Made by a program: the position numbers and the translations under genes | Notes under the pieces: model-generated | Told to the model about the DNA's origin: nothing | Databases searched by the model: none | What the model saw: the letters and a program-made list of their open reading frames with translations, nothing else | Shown here: one piece after another, positions 45,815-57,880 of the stretch | How positions within the stretch are numbered: position 1 is the stretch's first letter | Layout: each line of letters opens with the position of its first letter | DNA from: Drosophila pseudoobscura | Lineage: Eukaryota > Arthropoda > Insecta > Diptera > Drosophilidae | Assembly: GCF_009870125.1 (NCBI RefSeq) | Contig: NC_046681.1 | Location: 17,993,001-18,057,000 of the forward strand | DNA length: 64,000 nucleotides | Direction: 5' to 3'

Positions 45815-47852
45815 TTAATTGTTATAGTTCTGCCTGCCGCCCAACTCGAGGAGATATCGATCCGGATGATCCATCCAGTCGGCGGCTGTAAGCTTGACTG
45901 TTCGCTGTCTCTCGGCCTCCCTTATTTGCCATTTCTTGATGTCCAATTGCACTTCGCGTGATGATTTGTCGCCGCAGCCCCACACCTGTCGAGAGAAGGA
46001 AAGAACGGAGCAACGTGTAGTTCTTGTTGTTGGTAAATTGTTGTTGGGTAAGGAGAAACGTAGACTTAATTGAAATGCATCGTAAAAACACAGTTGCGCA
46101 CTAGTAGGATGCCGAAATGTGTTGTTTTTAACTGCTTAGACTGGAACTTACGTCGTTTATATGCAATATACATACATATGTACGTCTATGAATTTTACAC
46201 TATATGCATATACACATATATATTCTGTGTTAAATAAGGCTTTTTGTACATGAATATGATTAAAGTACAGAAAAATATACACTTGAAAAATGATCACCTC
46301 TATGGACATGAGTCCCGCGGCCAAGCCCTTGCAGTCCACATTTTCAAAATGCTCATCGACAGCTATGATGGGCTTACGAGGATCGGCACCGGCCCGCAAT
46401 CCCTTGGGGTAACCTCTTATGCTGGTGTTCAGGTATAGGATATTGGGCTTCTTCTCCAGTATCACAAATCTGAAACAGGAACATAGTTAAACAAGAATTC
46501 AAAGTCTTTCGGTTTCGATACGCACTTGGGCAACAGCTGGATGACACAGCTGCCCTCGCCGCCCACAAACAAGTGAGTCTCCTTCCATTCACTAGGTGCA
46601 GCCACGCAGTATGTCTGCTCATCCTTTGTATGAAGCAGGACCAGCGTTGGTCCACGATAGCCGAGAACGTGGTGCAAGAAGCGGTTGGCACCCACTCCAT
46701 GCTCGTTGGAATCATACAGCAGCGTCCAGTGGGACGGCATCATCGAAAGCTTCTCCTTAAAGATTTGCACGGCTGACGAGGCGCTGTTGTTGGCTTTGTT
46801 AGATGGCGAAGGCGCAATGGTTTGTGGTTTGGAATAGAGCGGAGGCAAAGCCCCAGCCAAGAGCCAGGCCTGTGAAAGCGGCATCAGAGAGTCCGAGAAA
46901 TCAGAACCAATTCCGCTGTGATCCGTTGTATCAGTGAAAGGATTGCGCTGCTCCAAAACCGGAGTCTGCAGCTCAATCCCGCAGGACAGTGAATGTTGCT
47001 CGAGGCCGCGATACGCGGTGGACAGCGTGTGCACGCAATACTTGTGGACGAGCAGCACCAGCCGGATTAGGTTCTGCTCAAACCACCGGCACACGTAGCC
47101 AAGACTCAGGCTGTCATGGCACAGAAATATGGACTTGGTGACCGAGCCAAATGTGCGATTGATGGCTGTACAGAGCACTGCGTTTCCAGAATGCTGCATG
47201 GCAATCGTATAGCATATATGAAGAAGACGAGTAACCCCCGTCTTATCTATGAAATCTGGATTGTCTTCCTGCGCGTACATCTTTATATAGCACTCAAGAG
47301 TCTTGGCATCGTCCATGATGCCCAGGAAGCGCTCGCACTGCTGGCGAAAGGCGACTGTGCCCAAGTGCTTTGTCGTGGCCTTGGAAGACGTGTGCATTAG
47401 CTGGAACAATCGATGGCCCAGATCGGTGTATTGTGGAAAGACTTGTGACTGGAAGAAAACAGCTTATATCAATGAGTTCTTGTTATCAGTTAATGACAAT
47501 TACTCACCACAAAGACATCTGCCACTATGCCATTAATTCCATACTTGGCCGACGTCTGCTCCCTCAGGATCTCTGCCAACTTCTCCACTGGCACCAGCTG
47601 CGTCAAGTACTTTTCCGTTACATCTGCCCCAGAAGCCGATCTGGTCATTGTTTGCGATTGTTGTTGCACCTTGAGACTGTTGTTGCTGCCGCTCCCGCTA
47701 TTCGCAGCGCCACCGTCCGAGCTCCCATTGTGAGAGTGAAACGACGACGCAGTCGATGACTGTGTGGCGGATTTGTGATGATGTTTCTGTTTCCCACCTT
47801 CCAGAGGTGGTTCACTGGCGTCAGATTCGCCTTTTGAGCTCGTATTGCCCAT
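45815..47852 (-). CDS. TLDc-domain protein, MEAK7 (TLDC1) orthologue
   Basis: Exons 47508-47852, 46526-47448, 46298-46469 and 45815-45985 join in phase to 536 residues. The start MGNTSS fits N-myristoylation at Gly2, as in human MEAK7, which sits on lysosomal membranes and supports an alternative mTOR pathway. A Ser/His/Gln-rich N-terminal stretch (about 5-75) is followed by a helical region. The TLDc domain spans about 320-510 and includes the typical SHWTLLYDSNEHG, GPTLVLL and EVWGCGD strings, the last one split by the final intron. In D. melanogaster the match is probably CG5149, but I am not certain of the symbol. The gene is divergent from the ankyrin gene. Confidence 0.85.
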
Positions 47853-48670
47853 ATTTGTGTATTGGCGTTAGTGCTGCTAGTCTAGTCCACTTCGACGCAA
47901 TTAATTTTGCAAGCTAGTTCTCTCTCTCTCAGAGCACTGTTGGTACAAGTAAAGGGCATAAAAAAGGCGAAACGCAGGTTTGCACTGAAAATGGCTTGTT
48001 AGGCGCAACAGGTGCAGGGACGTTTTCCCAGTAAAAAACACTGCGACACAATAAAAACCTGTTACGAAACACACGAACACATCGCTAACAAATCTGGTAA
48101 ATTTACATAATTAAATTGCAAATAAAAATTTTAAAGAGAAACGAAAACAAAACCAAACAGAACACAACCAGGGTGACCGTTTTCAGTATATTATATACTT
48201 TTCGGTATATTTTGAAGCCCAAAGCTGAGGTGAACATCCATTTTGTGGCATATTTTTAATCTCTTTTGTAGTATATATTACAATAATATAATAATAATAT
48301 ATAATTGCATCCTCAAACAGTTCTCTCGGAAGTAAACTGGATTAAAACCAACATAAAAAATTGGTTAAAGAATGAAAATATCTATCGGAATATTTGACCG
48401 ATAATACAACGACTAATTGCGTTTATGCCGTTCGAGTGGATCGTGTTTTTTGGTTTATTTCAAGCTATGAACTACATTACTGTTGCCTTATTTTCTTTAT
48501 TATAGTGTTTCAGCATTAAAAATATAATATCAATCAATCATTGCTATTCGAAGTACTTATAGTCTCTGGTTAAAAATAATTCGGCACATAAGTTTATCAC
48601 GCATTGTTGCCGCATAAACCATCCTATCCAACCTGGTTGTGAGACAAACAGTAAATAAATTCTACAACAA
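47853..48670. promoter_or_regulatory. Divergent promoter region, MEAK7-like and ankyrin genes
   Basis: 818 bases between two start codons. At 48169-48179 CAGGGTGACCG, and then an exact Motif-6 match (TTTTCGGTATATTTT, 48200-48214), resemble the promoter repeats elsewhere in the window. No coding sequence is supported. Confidence 0.5.
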
Positions 48671-49375
48671 ATGGTGGCGCCTGCGAACACATTGCAAAAT
48701 AGCACAAACTCCGACGAAGATGAGTCCGTGCGAGCGGCGCCCACTTCCATGCTATTGCTGGATGCTAAACGCAAGAGTGCGTTTCTGCCCTATCGTCCCC
48801 AGTCGACCGTCTTGACCAATCTTCAGCGAGGAAACACTGAAGCCACATTTTGTCCCGTGGAAGTGTTGCTTTCCTTTCACGAGCGCGCGGGTCAGGGTGA
48901 GATTACCGAGGAGCAAGTGACTGCGGAGCTAGGAAGGCAGAAAGACATTGACTACAAGGATGCTCATGGGTTCACTGCGCTCCATTGGGCCGCATCGTAT
49001 GGCCAACTGGTCTCAGTGCAATTGCTTGTGTCAGTTGGGGCAAATGTAAACAGCCTGGCCCCAGACTTGGTAACTCCTCTGCTATTGGCAGCCTCCGGAG
49101 GACACAATGAGATCGTGCGGTACCTCTTGGAGCGCGGCGCCCATTCTTCACACATGGACATTGTGGGAAATACGGCTCTAATGTACGCAGCTGCCGGCAA
49201 TCATCCGCATACTTGCAATGAACTTTTGGCCAAAGACTTGGACTTAAGTGCAACCAATGAGAACGGGGAGACAGCCTATTCCCTGGCGGTGGAGCATGGA
49301 TCACATCTGGCTCAGGCTTTGCTAGAGCAGTACATGACCGCCATAATCACAGCGGGTGCATTTGGCAGTATTTAA
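48671..49375 (+). CDS. Ankyrin-repeat protein related to ANKRA2/RFXANK
   Basis: A single exon of 234 residues. After a disordered, acidic N-terminus comes LTNLQRGN, like the LTNxQRGN of ANKRA2 and RFXANK, and then four to five ankyrin repeats (about 75-220). These have the usual GFTALHWAA, TPLLLAASGGHNEIVRYLLERGA and GNTALMYAA patterns. ANKRA2/RFXANK ankyrin domains bind PxLPxI/L peptides in partners such as class IIa HDACs, megalin and RFX proteins. RFXANK is part of the RFX complex in vertebrates, while the fly role is not known to me. The stop lies only 130 bases from the converging ZGPAT-like stop, so their 3' ends likely overlap. Confidence 0.85.
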   Translation: MVAPANTLQNSTNSDEDESVRAAPTSMLLLDAKRKSAFLPYRPQSTVLTNLQRGNTEATFCPVEVLLSFHERAGQGEITEEQVTAELGRQKDIDYKDAHGFTALHWAASYGQLVSVQLLVSVGANVNSLAPDLVTPLLLAASGGHNEIVRYLLERGAHSSHMDIVGNTALMYAAAGNHPHTCNELLAKDLDLSATNENGETAYSLAVEHGSHLAQALLEQYMTAIITAGAFGSI

Positions 49376-49505
49376 CTGTAGGTAAACTAAGAAAATTTAA
49401 TTAGGAAAATTCTTCATATACGAGTATGTATGTACAAAGATATGTACATGTTGCATCCCCGATTCTTGGGTGATATTGGAACATAAACGAGCATATGTAA
49501 CTTTA

Positions 49506-51144
49506 TTAAAACTCAAACATCTTATTCTTACGTGTATGCTGCTCTTTGCTAAGTCTGTGCTCATGAGCCTGCAGCGTGGCCAGCTCCTGCTTCTGGCTCT
49601 GTAACTGCATATGCAGCCGTTTTTGCAGTTGGATATCGGTGGCATTGCGGTCCAGGGACTGTTTTACCTTTGCAATGTCCCTTTGCTTGCGTCGTATGTC
49701 ATCGGCCACTCGCACCGTTTCCACATTAAGCGTTTTTGTAGAGTGCTGTTGCAGATCATTTGTTTTTGCCTTCTTAGCAGCTTGATCGCCTTGATGACGG
49801 CTCTCTCCACCGCCTAGCACGCTCCCATTGAGAAACGAGAAGACATCCGTGCGCTGTGTCTCTCGAGCATAGGCCTTCTCATTGGCTTTGTTCTGGCGGC
49901 GTTGTTCTCGCTTTAGCTTTCGTTCCACGCTAAAATAGTCTTGGTCTCCATTGGCGGCTTCTCGCAGCTCCATACAAGCATCTAGAGATCGTCCCTGAGG
50001 AAGTATTTGGGCACTTACTGGCGTTACAATCCCACGCCCTTCGGATCCCAGTCCCGTGCCGTGAATGTACCCCATCTTCTCCATCAGCTTGGATCCTATT
50101 CCCTGTGACATTAATCATCATCCCTTTAGTTCAAGTCTTTAACTACCTTCGAATACTTACGCGTGTGTACTGCTCCCAGGCGCCTAGTTTTTCAGTAGGC
50201 TTAAAAGTAAATAAACTTAATTCGACCATGCGAGATCGATGTGCTGCCTCTAAATCGTCCATATCCGAGTCGATTTCGTCACTGCTTTCATCGTGTGGGC
50301 TTGAGCTGCTGTCCTCGCTGGTCAGTTCATCCTCCTTCTCAGTAATCAGTGGAAAAAGTTCTTCAAACTGAAAATCGCGCTCGCGTTCTTTATGGTCCTG
50401 TCCATCCAAGCGTACACGGCAAGTTTGCTCCACAAAGTTTGCGCATAGGACACGGCCGCGATGCCACAGGCGGTCTGGCATCTTGGCTAGCACCGGGCAG
50501 TTGCGAGCGAGCCTGGGAAAATCTGGGGGAATGTAGCTCTTAATAGCGGCACCGGGCACCAAGGCGCCATGCGAATATCGGCAGCGTATCTCGTCGAAAC
50601 GGCACTCTCCCTCGAGATAGTAGTTGCAGGGTAGCATTTCGCAATGTGTGGGATTTATGTAAAGTACGCGTAACCGGACGTCCAGTTCGGAATTTCTGTT
50701 GATGATTACTTCATCGTCTACGCCACAGATGAGTGCGTTGTGATAGCTCAAGGCACCCCAGCTATGCTCGTGGGGAGCTGAGCACTTTTCTCCTACTAGG
50801 GCATTGTACTTGGCACGCAGATCCTTTAGTTGTTGCTCTTCGTCCTCATTTTTTGTGGCGCCAACGTTGGCAGCTGCCTCCTCCAGTTCATTGAGTTCGC
50901 TCTTTAGCCGCAGCAACTCATCGTCCAGGATGTCCCCCTGTTGAGCTGTTTGGTCAGCTTCTGTCTCTCGAGTGAGGGCCAAGAGCTCTTGCAGATTCGT
51001 TCTTAGCGTTGATAGTTCTTCCCGCTGTTGCTCGTCCGTGGTGTTTTCCAGCGCCTGCTCCACAGCCACCAACTACAGGATCTGTGATTAGGAAAATCCG
51101 TATAGCGGAAACAAAACCCTCACCTGTGCTTCATACTCATCCAT
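49506..51144 (-). CDS. ZGPAT-like CCCH zinc-finger and G-patch protein
   Basis: Exons 51124-51144, 50161-51072 and 49506-50102 are all phase 0 and give 509 residues. Order: an N-terminal coiled coil (about 8-110, Glu/Leu-rich); a single CCCH zinc finger (about 165-190, [21 protein letters not shown] type); a Tudor-like part after it; an acidic Ser/Asp/Glu stretch; a G-patch (about 312-345, with GLGSEGRG); and a basic C-terminal coiled coil. Human ZGPAT is a nuclear factor that represses transcription with NuRD and contributes to splicing through DHX15, which G-patches activate. It shares a 400-base bidirectional promoter with METTL17. Confidence 0.9.
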
Positions 51145-51545
51145 TGTTGTTGTTAGGCATCGATTCGATGCAACTTAAGTCAGCAATTAGTAAATTTTCG
51201 AAAGGTTCGCATATATACAGTGTGACCGCGGACTTTCAATATATACCGTAAATATACTGACGAATTCAAGTTCTATTTTACATATTCCTCGTTATTGATC
51301 TTCCGTCTAATATTATTAGCTATGTAGAACATATAGCACATCCAATTAATGAATCTATTTTCTACTTGATTGGCTTAATTTTAACACTTGCTTTTATTGG
51401 ATGCATGTATGTGTGTATGAACTAGTCCGAAATCTAGTGGCTGCACCGTCAGCTGTTTGCTGCGGACATTTTTCAACACTGGTACGCAGAACAAAACACC
51501 GGCAAACGCGTGCACCATCATTTCACAGTTATATTAGTTTAAACC
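51145..51545. promoter_or_regulatory. Bidirectional promoter of ZGPAT-like gene and METTL17
   Basis: The two start codons are 401 bases apart. Toward the ZGPAT-like gene, TATTTACGGTATATATT is followed by CCGCGGTCACACTG (Motif 1, 51218-51231). The rest is partly the third repeat copy. Confidence 0.6.
51218..51405 (+). repeat. Dispersed promoter-bearing repeat, copy 3 (shortened)
   Basis: Starts CAGTGTGACCGCGG, lacks most of the ATATACC series, then has TGACGAATTCAAGTTCTAT (about 51259-51277), ATTCCTCGTT and ACTTGCTTTTATTGGAT near its end. It is collinear with copies 1 and 2 apart from the internal loss. Confidence 0.65.
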
Positions 51546-53094
51546 ATGCAATTTTCATTAAATTGCACAAGAAGACATGTCGTGCAGCGACTGTATCGGT
51601 TTACAAGTAAAATCGCCGTCGATGTGGACCCAACTGTGATTTCCGGCCTAGAGCAAGCCACATTGAAGCCGAGAAAGCATCCTGGCATCGTCAAGCCCAA
51701 CCATCTTGAGCTGCCCCAGCAATTGGGCGACACACTGAAGCGCATTGTTGGCGACCATCCCGTCAAGAAAGTCCTGCAGGACAGCCAGATGCTGAACTCC
51801 TACATCAGGTCCCGCCATCCCCCACCTACCTTGGCAGAAATCGAAAACAAAAAGAAACTGATCGTTGAGGAGGTTAATGCCAAGATGTCCCTGGAACGCT
51901 TGGCCACGCTAAGCGAGGAGGAAGCAGATCGCTGGAAACGCAAGCGGGAGCTGGAAATCAATAAGCGCCTTAGCCAGCGCACCTATGCCTGGAAGCCCAT
52001 CGAGTACGGAGCATACGAAGCCATTGTCTATGCGGTGGCCAGAGGAGCCCAGGAGTATGCTGTCTTGAAGCGAGTTCTTACAGAGCTCGCCCAGAGAGAT
52101 GAACACTTTAAGCCCCGCAGCTACTTTGACTTTGGCTCTGGGGTCGGCACTGGCATGTGGGTGGCCAGCGAACTGTGGAAAGAGAACATATTTGAGTACT
52201 ACAATGTGGACCGATCCAGGGAAATGAATGAGCTCTCCGAGCTGATCCTACGGGATGGCCAAGAAAACAAGCAAATATCTTTGCGAAATGTGTTCTACCG
52301 CCAGTTTCTGCCTGCCATTGAAACAAAATATGATTTGATCATTATTTCGCACACTCTCTTCGAGATGGTTGACAAGGCGCAGCGAGAAGAGGTGCTGCTC
52401 AACCTGTGGCGCAAGTGTGATGGCTACATGGTCATTGCGGAGGAAGGAACACGACGTGGCTGTGAGCTGGTCAACGACGCCAGACGTTTCCTATTGCATA
52501 TCAAGGATGAGGAGCTGCAAGGCCACACATTTGCTCCGGTAAGCTATGCAATGATTTTTGACATCAGTAAACATTTATTTGAGTCCATGAATTCCACTCT
52601 CAGTGCCCACACGATTTGCGCTGTCCCCGTCTTAAAGATCTGGCCGATCGCACACCCTGCAATTTCCCTGTAAAATACGCTCCACTGCGACTGAGCAGCG
52701 ACAACTACGGCGATCGCCAAACCTCCCTCTACAGCTATGCCATTTTGAAGAAGGGCCCCGTCACAGACACCTCTCGCCCTTGGCCCCGTATTGTACGTCC
52801 CACCTTGGTGCGGTCAAAGCATGCGATTTGCCGTCTTTGCACGGAAGAGGGAAAGTTGCAAGAGGTCATCTTCACGAAGGCCAAGCACGGGAAGTAAGTG
52901 CCCAACTGCCCAATTTCTCCGATGTTCGTCTCTGCCTCACGATACTGTTTCCTTGTTCTAGATCGGCTTACAGCTGTGCCAAAGTCAGCCGTTGGGGCGA
53001 TCGCCTGCCCATGGCCGTGGGTCCGCTGCAACCATCTAGTCAGACCACCAATCCTTCCAAGACAGCCCAGCCCCAAGATGCAGAGTTGGCGTAG
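51546..53094 (+). CDS. CG13126: METTL17, mitochondrial ribosome assembly factor
   Basis: Exons 51546-52538, 52604-52893 and 52962-53094 join in phase to 471 residues. The Arg-rich amphipathic N-terminus (about 1-20) is a mitochondrial targeting signal. A methyltransferase fold follows with DFGSGVGTG as the SAM-binding loop (about residue 197). The C-terminal part has CPHDLRCP, a third Cys in TPCNFP and CRLC, the Cys set that in the RSM22/METTL17 family binds an iron-sulfur cluster. The protein stabilises the small mitoribosomal subunit and supports mitochondrial translation. Length is close to human METTL17 (about 456). The third exon adds a short Ser/Gln/Pro-rich tail. Confidence 0.9.
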
Positions 53095-56000
53095 TTTAAG
53101 TTTAAGTTTAAGCATTGTTGATTTACCTTGATAGGCATAATGTTACACATTGCCAAGCCCGCGGTTAATTGGTACTAAAAACTGGCGTTCAATTAGTCGA
53201 TTTAATTACGTGCAAACAAATCGTTGCGGGCGGAGCAAAAAATTAATTAAATAGTTGCATTTAAATGAACCATACAATCCAAATGGCAGAGCCCCATGCT
53301 CATTGATACTAAATTTCGTTGAACGGCCGGCCGGAACACACCCTTGCCTAGATTTTAATGCCGGCAGAGCCAATGTGGCAAGACAAAGGCAGATGCGGCT
53401 GGGTTGGCCGCTGTGTGGGATCAGCTTTTTATATAATTCCCCAGCAACAGCCGCATATGTTATATGTAGACCATGGCTTGTACATAGAAATCGCTTGGCC
53501 AATGGTCAACGTTGTAAGCACAGTGTGTCAATGTGTTTGTCGACACAGCTGTGAGGTGAGGGGGAGTTGGGTTGCTGGCTAACCAGGTGTGTCATTCCAC
53601 TTTCCATTAGAATATGTTCAATCTAAGAACTTTGAACCGTCTAATCCTGAATCTATTTTCTAATCTTTCTTTCGTGGTTGATTTTGAAAAGAGATCGTGG
53701 AGGGCTGAACACTTTTTTGGAATCCTTACTTGTAACTTTCAATTAGGATTCGAAGGACCCAGATGTCCGGCAAACAGACCGCGGCCAAGCCCAGTTCTGT
53801 TGGGACTTACAGTATACATTCGTATTGGGCTGACATTTGGCTACTTCGTGTGTCTGTTTGCTGGTATTAATGAGCGACGCGCCCTTTTAATGACCGCAGA
53901 TCATCCCCGCAACTATTCAACGCTTACTTATTTCCGTTTCCCTCGTCCTGTGTGCCGCTGTGGCAAAAAGGGCATAACCTGCGGGAGTGGGTTGAAAAAG
54001 GGCAACTTGTGGGGCGCGAAAAGTGGCACGTCCGTGTCTGGGTGTGGGTGTGGTGTCCCCCAGTTATGTGTACATATACATATACGTTTAGGGATTGGCT
54101 TTGGAAGAAGGTGTGTTCTAGGGAAACGAAGTGGGGATAAATATAACTGACTTATAAACATGACTAGTGAAGGACTCGCAATCATTAAAGTGCTCTCTGT
54201 ATGGATATCCTAGCAGTTTTAATTTTACAAGTCTTAATATTTGCTAATATGCAAGCATTTCGTTAATATTTCAATTCGGATGACTGATGGGTGACCGAAA
54301 ATTATTAAAATGTTACACATGTAACTTTCTGGTGGATCGATCATACACAGCGATTGGAGCTCCAACCCCCTTTGGGGATTTCTTGCCCTTAGATTGTCTC
54401 AGTTCTGCAGCTTACGCACTGCACCAGGAGTCCAATTTAATTAGGAAATGCATTTTCCAAGTCATTAACACATTTAGAACTTCAAATAACACTTAAATGG
54501 CAGGATATATGGCAGGATCCAGCTCGGAGTATGTGCCCGCTCGTCCAATGATAAACGGCTACATTATGTGGCAGTCCAAGCCCTGTTCTGCCCGAACACA
54601 CGTCATGACGACCCTGGGGCCGTGGCATCTCCATCTCCGCTAGTCGGATTCTATATTCTAGGTGGGGTCGCGTCGCTCGTTAAAAAGGCGCGTTCTATGG
54701 TGGTGTCAGCTGTCGTTCTGCTTCCATTTGACGGTTTGTATTAGTAAGGTGCGTCCCACAACAACAGCAACATAGTACAACGGTGGCGCTTAGAAAGCAT
54801 GCGCCGCTGTTGCAAGTGCTGCCCGCTATTGACCCACCCACCCATTCATTCAGCCTAACCATCAGCCAGTCAACCAACCCCAACCGAGCACTCAGCCAAC
54901 CAGCGAGGCAGTCGGTACGCCGAGGCAGCCAGTACATTGTCGTTAGTAGTTCCTTTTGTTCCTAGTCTCTAATTCTAATGCCGACTCCCCCGGCCAGCAG
55001 AAGCAGCGGGAAATGTTTCACATAGACGCACGGCTCCGGGTCGATCACAAGTGGCATTGTGGGAGGCTACCTACAGGCCGGCGGTCCGCTTCGTGCATCA
55101 GTTCAACTTCGAGCGTTGCCAGGAATAGTTGCGGTTGCGGTCGCGGTTCTATTTCCATATCCAAGTGTCCCTTCAAGCCCTGGTGCTTAGAGATTTTCCT
55201 TGACATCCTACAGTGTGCTGGCATATTTCATTCGCGCCTGTATCTTGCTGAACCGTAGCCATAATGGTCTTTCATCCCGGTTGAGCAAAATTTCAGGTGT
55301 GTGAGAAATTTGTTAAGCAATCTTCACTCCATCAGCAGTCGGAATCGGGATTGAAACTCTGTCTTTGGCGGTGAGTCATTAGGGGACTTCTAAAATCATG
55401 CGAGGGATCAATTTTGCGTAAGCAGACGAAAAATCACGCCATTAGCGCCATGAAAATGGTTCATTACTCGTAAATATGAAGACATAAACCACTTCCGATG
55501 CGACTCAGATCAGATGTGGGGAGACAACGTGCTTTATTGCCTCGAACACAATTCACAAGTCATTTAGTTGTTCTAATCAGTCCAGCGAGAACCGGAGAGA
55601 AAGCTATAAAGAAGCAATGCACACGACCATGGCAGATCACCCACGACAAAGCGGCGGTACTCGCATGGGCGTCGACGTCGCCGCCGACGTCAACGTCGAT
55701 CAAGAGCTTTGAAAGACGCCGCAATTGTTTGGACTTTGGTTACATAGTAGAACAGCACGACAGCGATAGCGACATGGTCAGCACAGGTACGATAGAGTGG
55801 GACTGGAATGATATTCGTAAATGTTTGTACTGGGAGTAGCGTGAATCTCTAAAACAGGGAATTTAGACGGGGGTGTGGGCTAAGCCAGCCAGAGATTGCC
55901 TTGATTTAATCAAAAGAGATACGTTTCCAGGCGGTTTATTTACGATTTCCTATAGCTTACGACTATGCGAGTATATTGTATGGCGTGAACGATCGTAAAT

Positions 56001-57199
56001 CGTAATCTTATCGTTTTGTTGGTTGGTTGTTCGCAGGCGTGCAGATTGTGTTTTAGTCAATATTTGAACCTATCAAACCCTTATGTAAATTGTTATTTAT
56101 AGCATATTTGACTTCCCCCAGAGATTCGATCACTCCCATAAACCTGGCAGTTTGGACTCTCCCGATTTATCCCTAAAATTCATAAAGTGCCTGAGGGCTA
56201 AGCTAATCGGCGCTCGAAGCGCAGGAACCAGCTCAAACTTCGAAATGACAATCTACAGTCTAAAAATCCATGACGTAGCGCTCAACCCGATCTCATTTCA
56301 TATTGTTTCTTTTTTTCCTATTCTCTATACAACTTTGCGATTACTAAGCTCGGAAACATATCAATCGGATTTTGTGTAGCTCGAGTCGAGAGAACGGTTA
56401 AAGTCCAACAAGAGGATTGAATCATAGTACTACAAGCGACGGACTGTCGGTACATGGATCGTGCAATGAGGCAACTATTACGATAATAACTAAATAAATA
56501 CTTATCAATCAAGTTTATTCTCCAAACTATACAAAACAAAAAACGGAAAAAACCATTCCAGCTGAGGCAGGGCTCTTGAAAAGTGATCATCATATCACAT
56601 ACCACAAAGATCCATTGAGTACGGATTTTTGGGAAACATCGACATTCAAAGAGGTCAAATACTCGTATGGGAATCAAAGTTTGTATGGAAATATACAATT
56701 AGTTATAAGAAAAACTTTTCCGTTTCTGAAGATTATCCATCCAAATTGTACACATTTTTTGTTTCTACATGCTTAGCTCCATAAGATATAGCTACATAGG
56801 AACGACAAATAGTTGGATAAGAATCAATTGAGAGGGACTAAAGGATGGTAATGTAAGAGGGATCCAAGAGTACATCTACACAAGGTAAGGTCATGCTATG
56901 ATCCGGGGAGCATAAGATGCTTGCTCTCCTTCCACTTTTTGCTCTCTATGTGTCAAGGCAAGCAAAGCTCCGGGTACCTTGGAGATCTATATTCGAATAT
57001 ACATACATATATGTGTATGTATGTATAGTCGCATTGTAAAGTTGCTCGATAATGTCATGACGGGGATAGAGCCGGGCATTGTTCTACGTTGTTGCTGCCA
57101 TTGAGTTCGGAATAAAAGCGAAATGAAGAATCCGACAGCAGAAAGAAAACATTTTATTACGTACAATACGAGTACGATGAAGAATCGAAGAAATTCGAT
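53095..57199. other. Non-coding region upstream of CG5853, distal part
   Basis: About 4 kb with no supported gene. At about 54679-54705 a TTAAAAAG box is followed some 25 bases later by TCAGCTG, and a GTGCGT donor comes at 54750, which could be a start site and first exon. Frames at 53614-54150 and 55498-55839 are open but have no family features. Simple repeats: GTGTGGGTGTGG (about 54041). Confidence 0.4.
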
Positions 57200-57880
57200 A
57201 TGTGGACTTGTGACCCGAGCGATCGGGTGGTAGATCGTGCTACCAAAAACTCAATCAGCTGCCCGACAGGTGAGTATCTGTGTTGTTAGCAGGTATTCGC
57301 GAGGGAACGTGTGTGTGTGTGCGTGAGAGAGAGAGAGAGAGAGCGAGCTTCTTATCAGCGAAGGAAAACGACAAAATTAACAACGCCAAAACATTAATAA
57401 CCAATGCAAAATATACGCCAACAGAGAGGTAACCGTCAAGCCACAGCAAGGCGCAGTAGCAGCGGCTGTTCGGCTGTGCTTCTGATAAAGCTTGCATTTC
57501 ACTCACACACTCACGCACACAGGCAGAGACAAAAGACCAACACACGAGCACACACAGATACTCAGCTCCACCAGCTGAGACGCTCGATCGTGTTCTTTGT
57601 GCGCTTGTGTGGGTCGTCGTCAGCTGGTCGGTAGGCGGTCGGTCTCTACCGGAATTCGAATTCTGAGGGAACGCGTTCAAACGGTCCCAACAAGCTAAAT
57701 GGGGGATCATTATTCGTTTCACTGGCCGCCAGTCGTGAACACGTCGCTCCGAAGACGCCGTTACCCCTCGGTTAATTCGATCGCGAGTTCAAACCGAAGA
57801 AACTACCGAAAGGGATCCGTTCCGAATTCTTAGCCCAAGACGTGATAGTAGTTCTACAGCACCTGCTGACGTTCAAACGG
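57200..57880 (+). other. Candidate 5' UTR exons of CG5853
   Basis: Two good donors lie on the plus strand: CGACAG|GTGAGT (exon end 57269) and AAACGG|GTAAGG (exon end 57880). The second follows a G/C-richer stretch with a CCAGTCGTGAACACG initiator-like sequence at about 57729. Either could splice to the acceptor TCTTGCAG at about 60217 just before the CG5853 start codon. A GT then GA repeat is at 57311-57343. Positions are inference only. Confidence 0.35.

Noticed and set aside
53614-54150. A 178-codon ATG frame downstream of METTL17
   Set aside because: Composition shifts along it, it covers simple-sequence DNA near its end, and no domain or signal is seen; probably chance.
57540-57600. Search for tRNA genes or CRISPR-like arrays in the gaps
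   Set aside because: No tRNA B-box with a matching acceptor stem was found, and the spaced repeats seen are microsatellites; CRISPR is not expected in a fly genome.
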